A model generated the notes under the pieces. That model ran no database searches, was not told the origin of the DNA, and saw nothing but the letters and a program-made list of their open reading frames with translations. The position numbers and the translations under genes are program-made. From Lutibacter maritimus (GTDB taxonomy: Bacteria > Bacteroidota > Bacteroidia > Flavobacteriales > Flavobacteriaceae), in the NCBI RefSeq assembly GCF_900116115.1, contig NZ_FOZP01000002.1, positions 62,001 through 126,000 on the forward strand: 64,000 bases of DNA, read 5' to 3'. The stretch's first letter is position 1. Every line of letters starts with the position of its first letter. Below, piece after piece: positions 63,037-64,000 of this stretch.

Positions 63037-63699
63037 ATGTTTGAAGCAACAAAAATAATTTCACAAAATAACGATTGGATGGCTTTCGTTTTTTTAATTA
63101 TTTTATTTCTTTTAACACTTAATAAGTTGTTTTTTAACGACAGAATTTTACATACCAGTACTCTGTTTCTTCAAAAAAGATTTTTATTAATTTATTATAA
63201 TAAAGAAAAAAGTGTTGTTTTCAATCTTTTTCAAGTTATCTTTTTTTTAATTAAAATATTGGTAATTTCATTAATAGCATATCATATAAATGTTTTTTTT
63301 AAAATTTATGAAAATATAAATGGCTTAAAAGGTTATAGTATATTATTAGGCGGTGTTGTAATTTACTTTTTATTTCATTACTTAATTGGTGCTTTTATTG
63401 CTGAAACTTTAAACTTCGGAAAAATTTACAACAAAATAGTCTATGAAAAAATAAGTTATTTCAATAACCTAATTTTATGGGTGTTGCCATTTTTAATTAT
63501 TTACACATACACGCATAGTTTTAACACGTTTTTTTTTAATATTTTATTCTTTCTTTCACTACTTTTATTAGCAATACGTTATGGCTTACTTTTATACAAT
63601 AATAAAAACCTAATTTTTAATAACATATTTTATTTTATTTTGTACCTTTGCGCACTTGAAATAGCACCTTTTGTGATTATTTTAAAACTAACCAATTAA
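63037..63699 (+). CDS. DUF4271 membrane protein
   Basis: 220 residues with about six transmembrane helices (16-32, 66-84, 100-118, 146-160, 166-182, 195-215). Matches the DUF4271 family of Bacteroidota by length, layout and its position next to uroporphyrinogen-III synthase, an arrangement I recall from related genomes. Function unknown. The last part of the gene contains the predicted promoter of the next gene. Confidence 0.85.
   Translation: MFEATKIISQNNDWMAFVFLIILFLLTLNKLFFNDRILHTSTLFLQKRFLLIYYNKEKSVVFNLFQVIFFLIKILVISLIAYHINVFFKIYENINGLKGYSILLGGVVIYFLFHYLIGAFIAETLNFGKIYNKIVYEKISYFNNLILWVLPFLIIYTYTHSFNTFFFNILFFLSLLLLAIRYGLLLYNNKNLIFNNIFYFILYLCALEIAPFVIILKLTN
63643..63650 (+). promoter_or_regulatory. 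Bacteroidota -7 element (TACCTTTG) inside DUF4271 gene
   Basis: Exact TAnnTTTG within the 3' end of the DUF4271 gene, 66 bp upstream of the hemD-like ATG; would give it separate transcription. Confidence 0.4.
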
Positions 63700-63716
63700 A
63701 GACAAAATTGAAGTTT

Positions 63717-64000
63717 ATGAAAGTGAAAACAATTTTGGTTTCTCAACCAGCTCCAAAAGCCGAAAACTCACCTTATTCCGATTTAATAGAAAAACAAAAA
63801 GTTAAAATTGACTTTAGACCTTTTATTCATGTTGAAGGTGTTCAAGCTAAAGAGGTAAGAGCACAGAAAATTGATTTAAAAAACTATACTGCAATTATTT
63901 TAACAAGTAGAAATGCTGTTGATCATTTTTTTAGAATTGCCGAAGAAATGAGATTTACAGTACCTGATGATATGAAATATTTCTGCGAATCAGAAGCTGT
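63717..64000 (+). CDS. hemD: Uroporphyrinogen-III synthase, N-terminal part (runs off the window)
   Basis: The first 94 codons from the ATG at 63717. The N-terminal sequence TILVSQPAPKAENSPYSDLIEK, VKIDFRPFIHVEGVQ and AIILTSRNAVDHFF is typical of the Bacteroidota form of uroporphyrinogen-III synthase, which closes hydroxymethylbilane to the heme precursor ring in the cytoplasm. The sequence similarity in this family is low, but the LTSRNAVDHFF block and gene neighbour support it. The C-terminal domain is beyond the window. Confidence 0.85.
   Translation, partial: MKVKTILVSQPAPKAENSPYSDLIEKQKVKIDFRPFIHVEGVQAKEVRAQKIDLKNYTAIILTSRNAVDHFFRIAEEMRFTVPDDMKYFCESEA

Noticed and set aside
1-64000. CRISPR arrays, insertion sequences, integrases, tRNA genes
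   Set aside because: Looked for by repeat pattern and coding content on both strands; none seen in the window.

Overview
The window is AT-rich, densely packed chromosome of a member of the Bacteroidota, almost certainly a Flavobacteriaceae species. The evidence is a type IX secretion type-B (CHU_C) sorting domain on a surface protein, many families typical of that group (DUF3078, DUF4271, DUF4296, DUF4403, LuxE-like acyl transferase, the '8-kDa riboflavin synthase beta' look-alike, LabA-LOTUS protein), the near absence of Shine-Dalgarno sequences, and exact matches to the Bacteroidota -7 promoter element TAnnTTTG just upstream of 27 genes. Genus cannot be told from the sequence. No tRNA, rRNA, CRISPR array, insertion sequence or prophage was seen, and no gene-free stretch exceeds about 250 bases.

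Layout. 1-4.2 kb: 5' part of a TonB-dependent receptor, a secreted endonuclease/phosphatase, recJ and an OsmC protein. 4.4-9.1 kb: a membrane operon (NfeD-like, flotillin with tandem 22-residue repeats, MscS channel, cation/proton antiporter, small membrane protein). 9.2-13.1 kb: a 1294-residue secreted lectin-like adhesin. 13-24.6 kb: housekeeping and regulatory genes (HAD phosphatase, NYN-LOTUS protein, second MscS with ATP-grasp and histidine kinase, DEAD helicase, OsmC, esterase, rlmF). 24.6-29.3 kb: redox genes under a TetR regulator with a visible operator, and a quinone reductase divergent from a one-cysteine HxlR regulator. 29.3-36.6 kb: rsmI, a large S9-type hydrolase, acyl-CoA synthetase and aspS. 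36.6-44.9 kb: an ion-transport block (KimA-like permease, TrkH/KtrB, TrkA/KtrA, a new 49-residue cysteine-rich protein, two tandem CLC proteins). 44.9-46.6 kb: glycerophosphodiesterase, a small membrane protein and tadA.

46.7-49.4 kb holds what I consider the best candidate for an undescribed system: an ECF sigma factor, a predicted anti-sigma protein, a Spy-like periplasmic protein made of four exact 26-residue LTxxQ repeats, and an outer-membrane protein. A 20-bp motif is repeated 35-36 bp upstream of both the sigma gene and the spy-like gene, as expected for a self-activating envelope-stress sigma factor. At 54-55.7 kb a second ECF sigma gene precedes a protein that looks like an anti-sigma domain, one inner-membrane helix, a linker and an outer-membrane beta-barrel in a single chain.

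49.5-64 kb is otherwise core metabolism: dxs, DUF3078, an ALDH7-type dehydrogenase, LuxE-like and sialidase-like genes, tyrS, an epimerase, then dihydroorotase, polyprenol-phosphate mannosyltransferase, DUF4296 and DUF4271 genes, and the start of a uroporphyrinogen-III synthase. Several starts were moved to internal ATGs because the promoter element lies inside the longest open frame, and five or more genes appear to begin with TTG.
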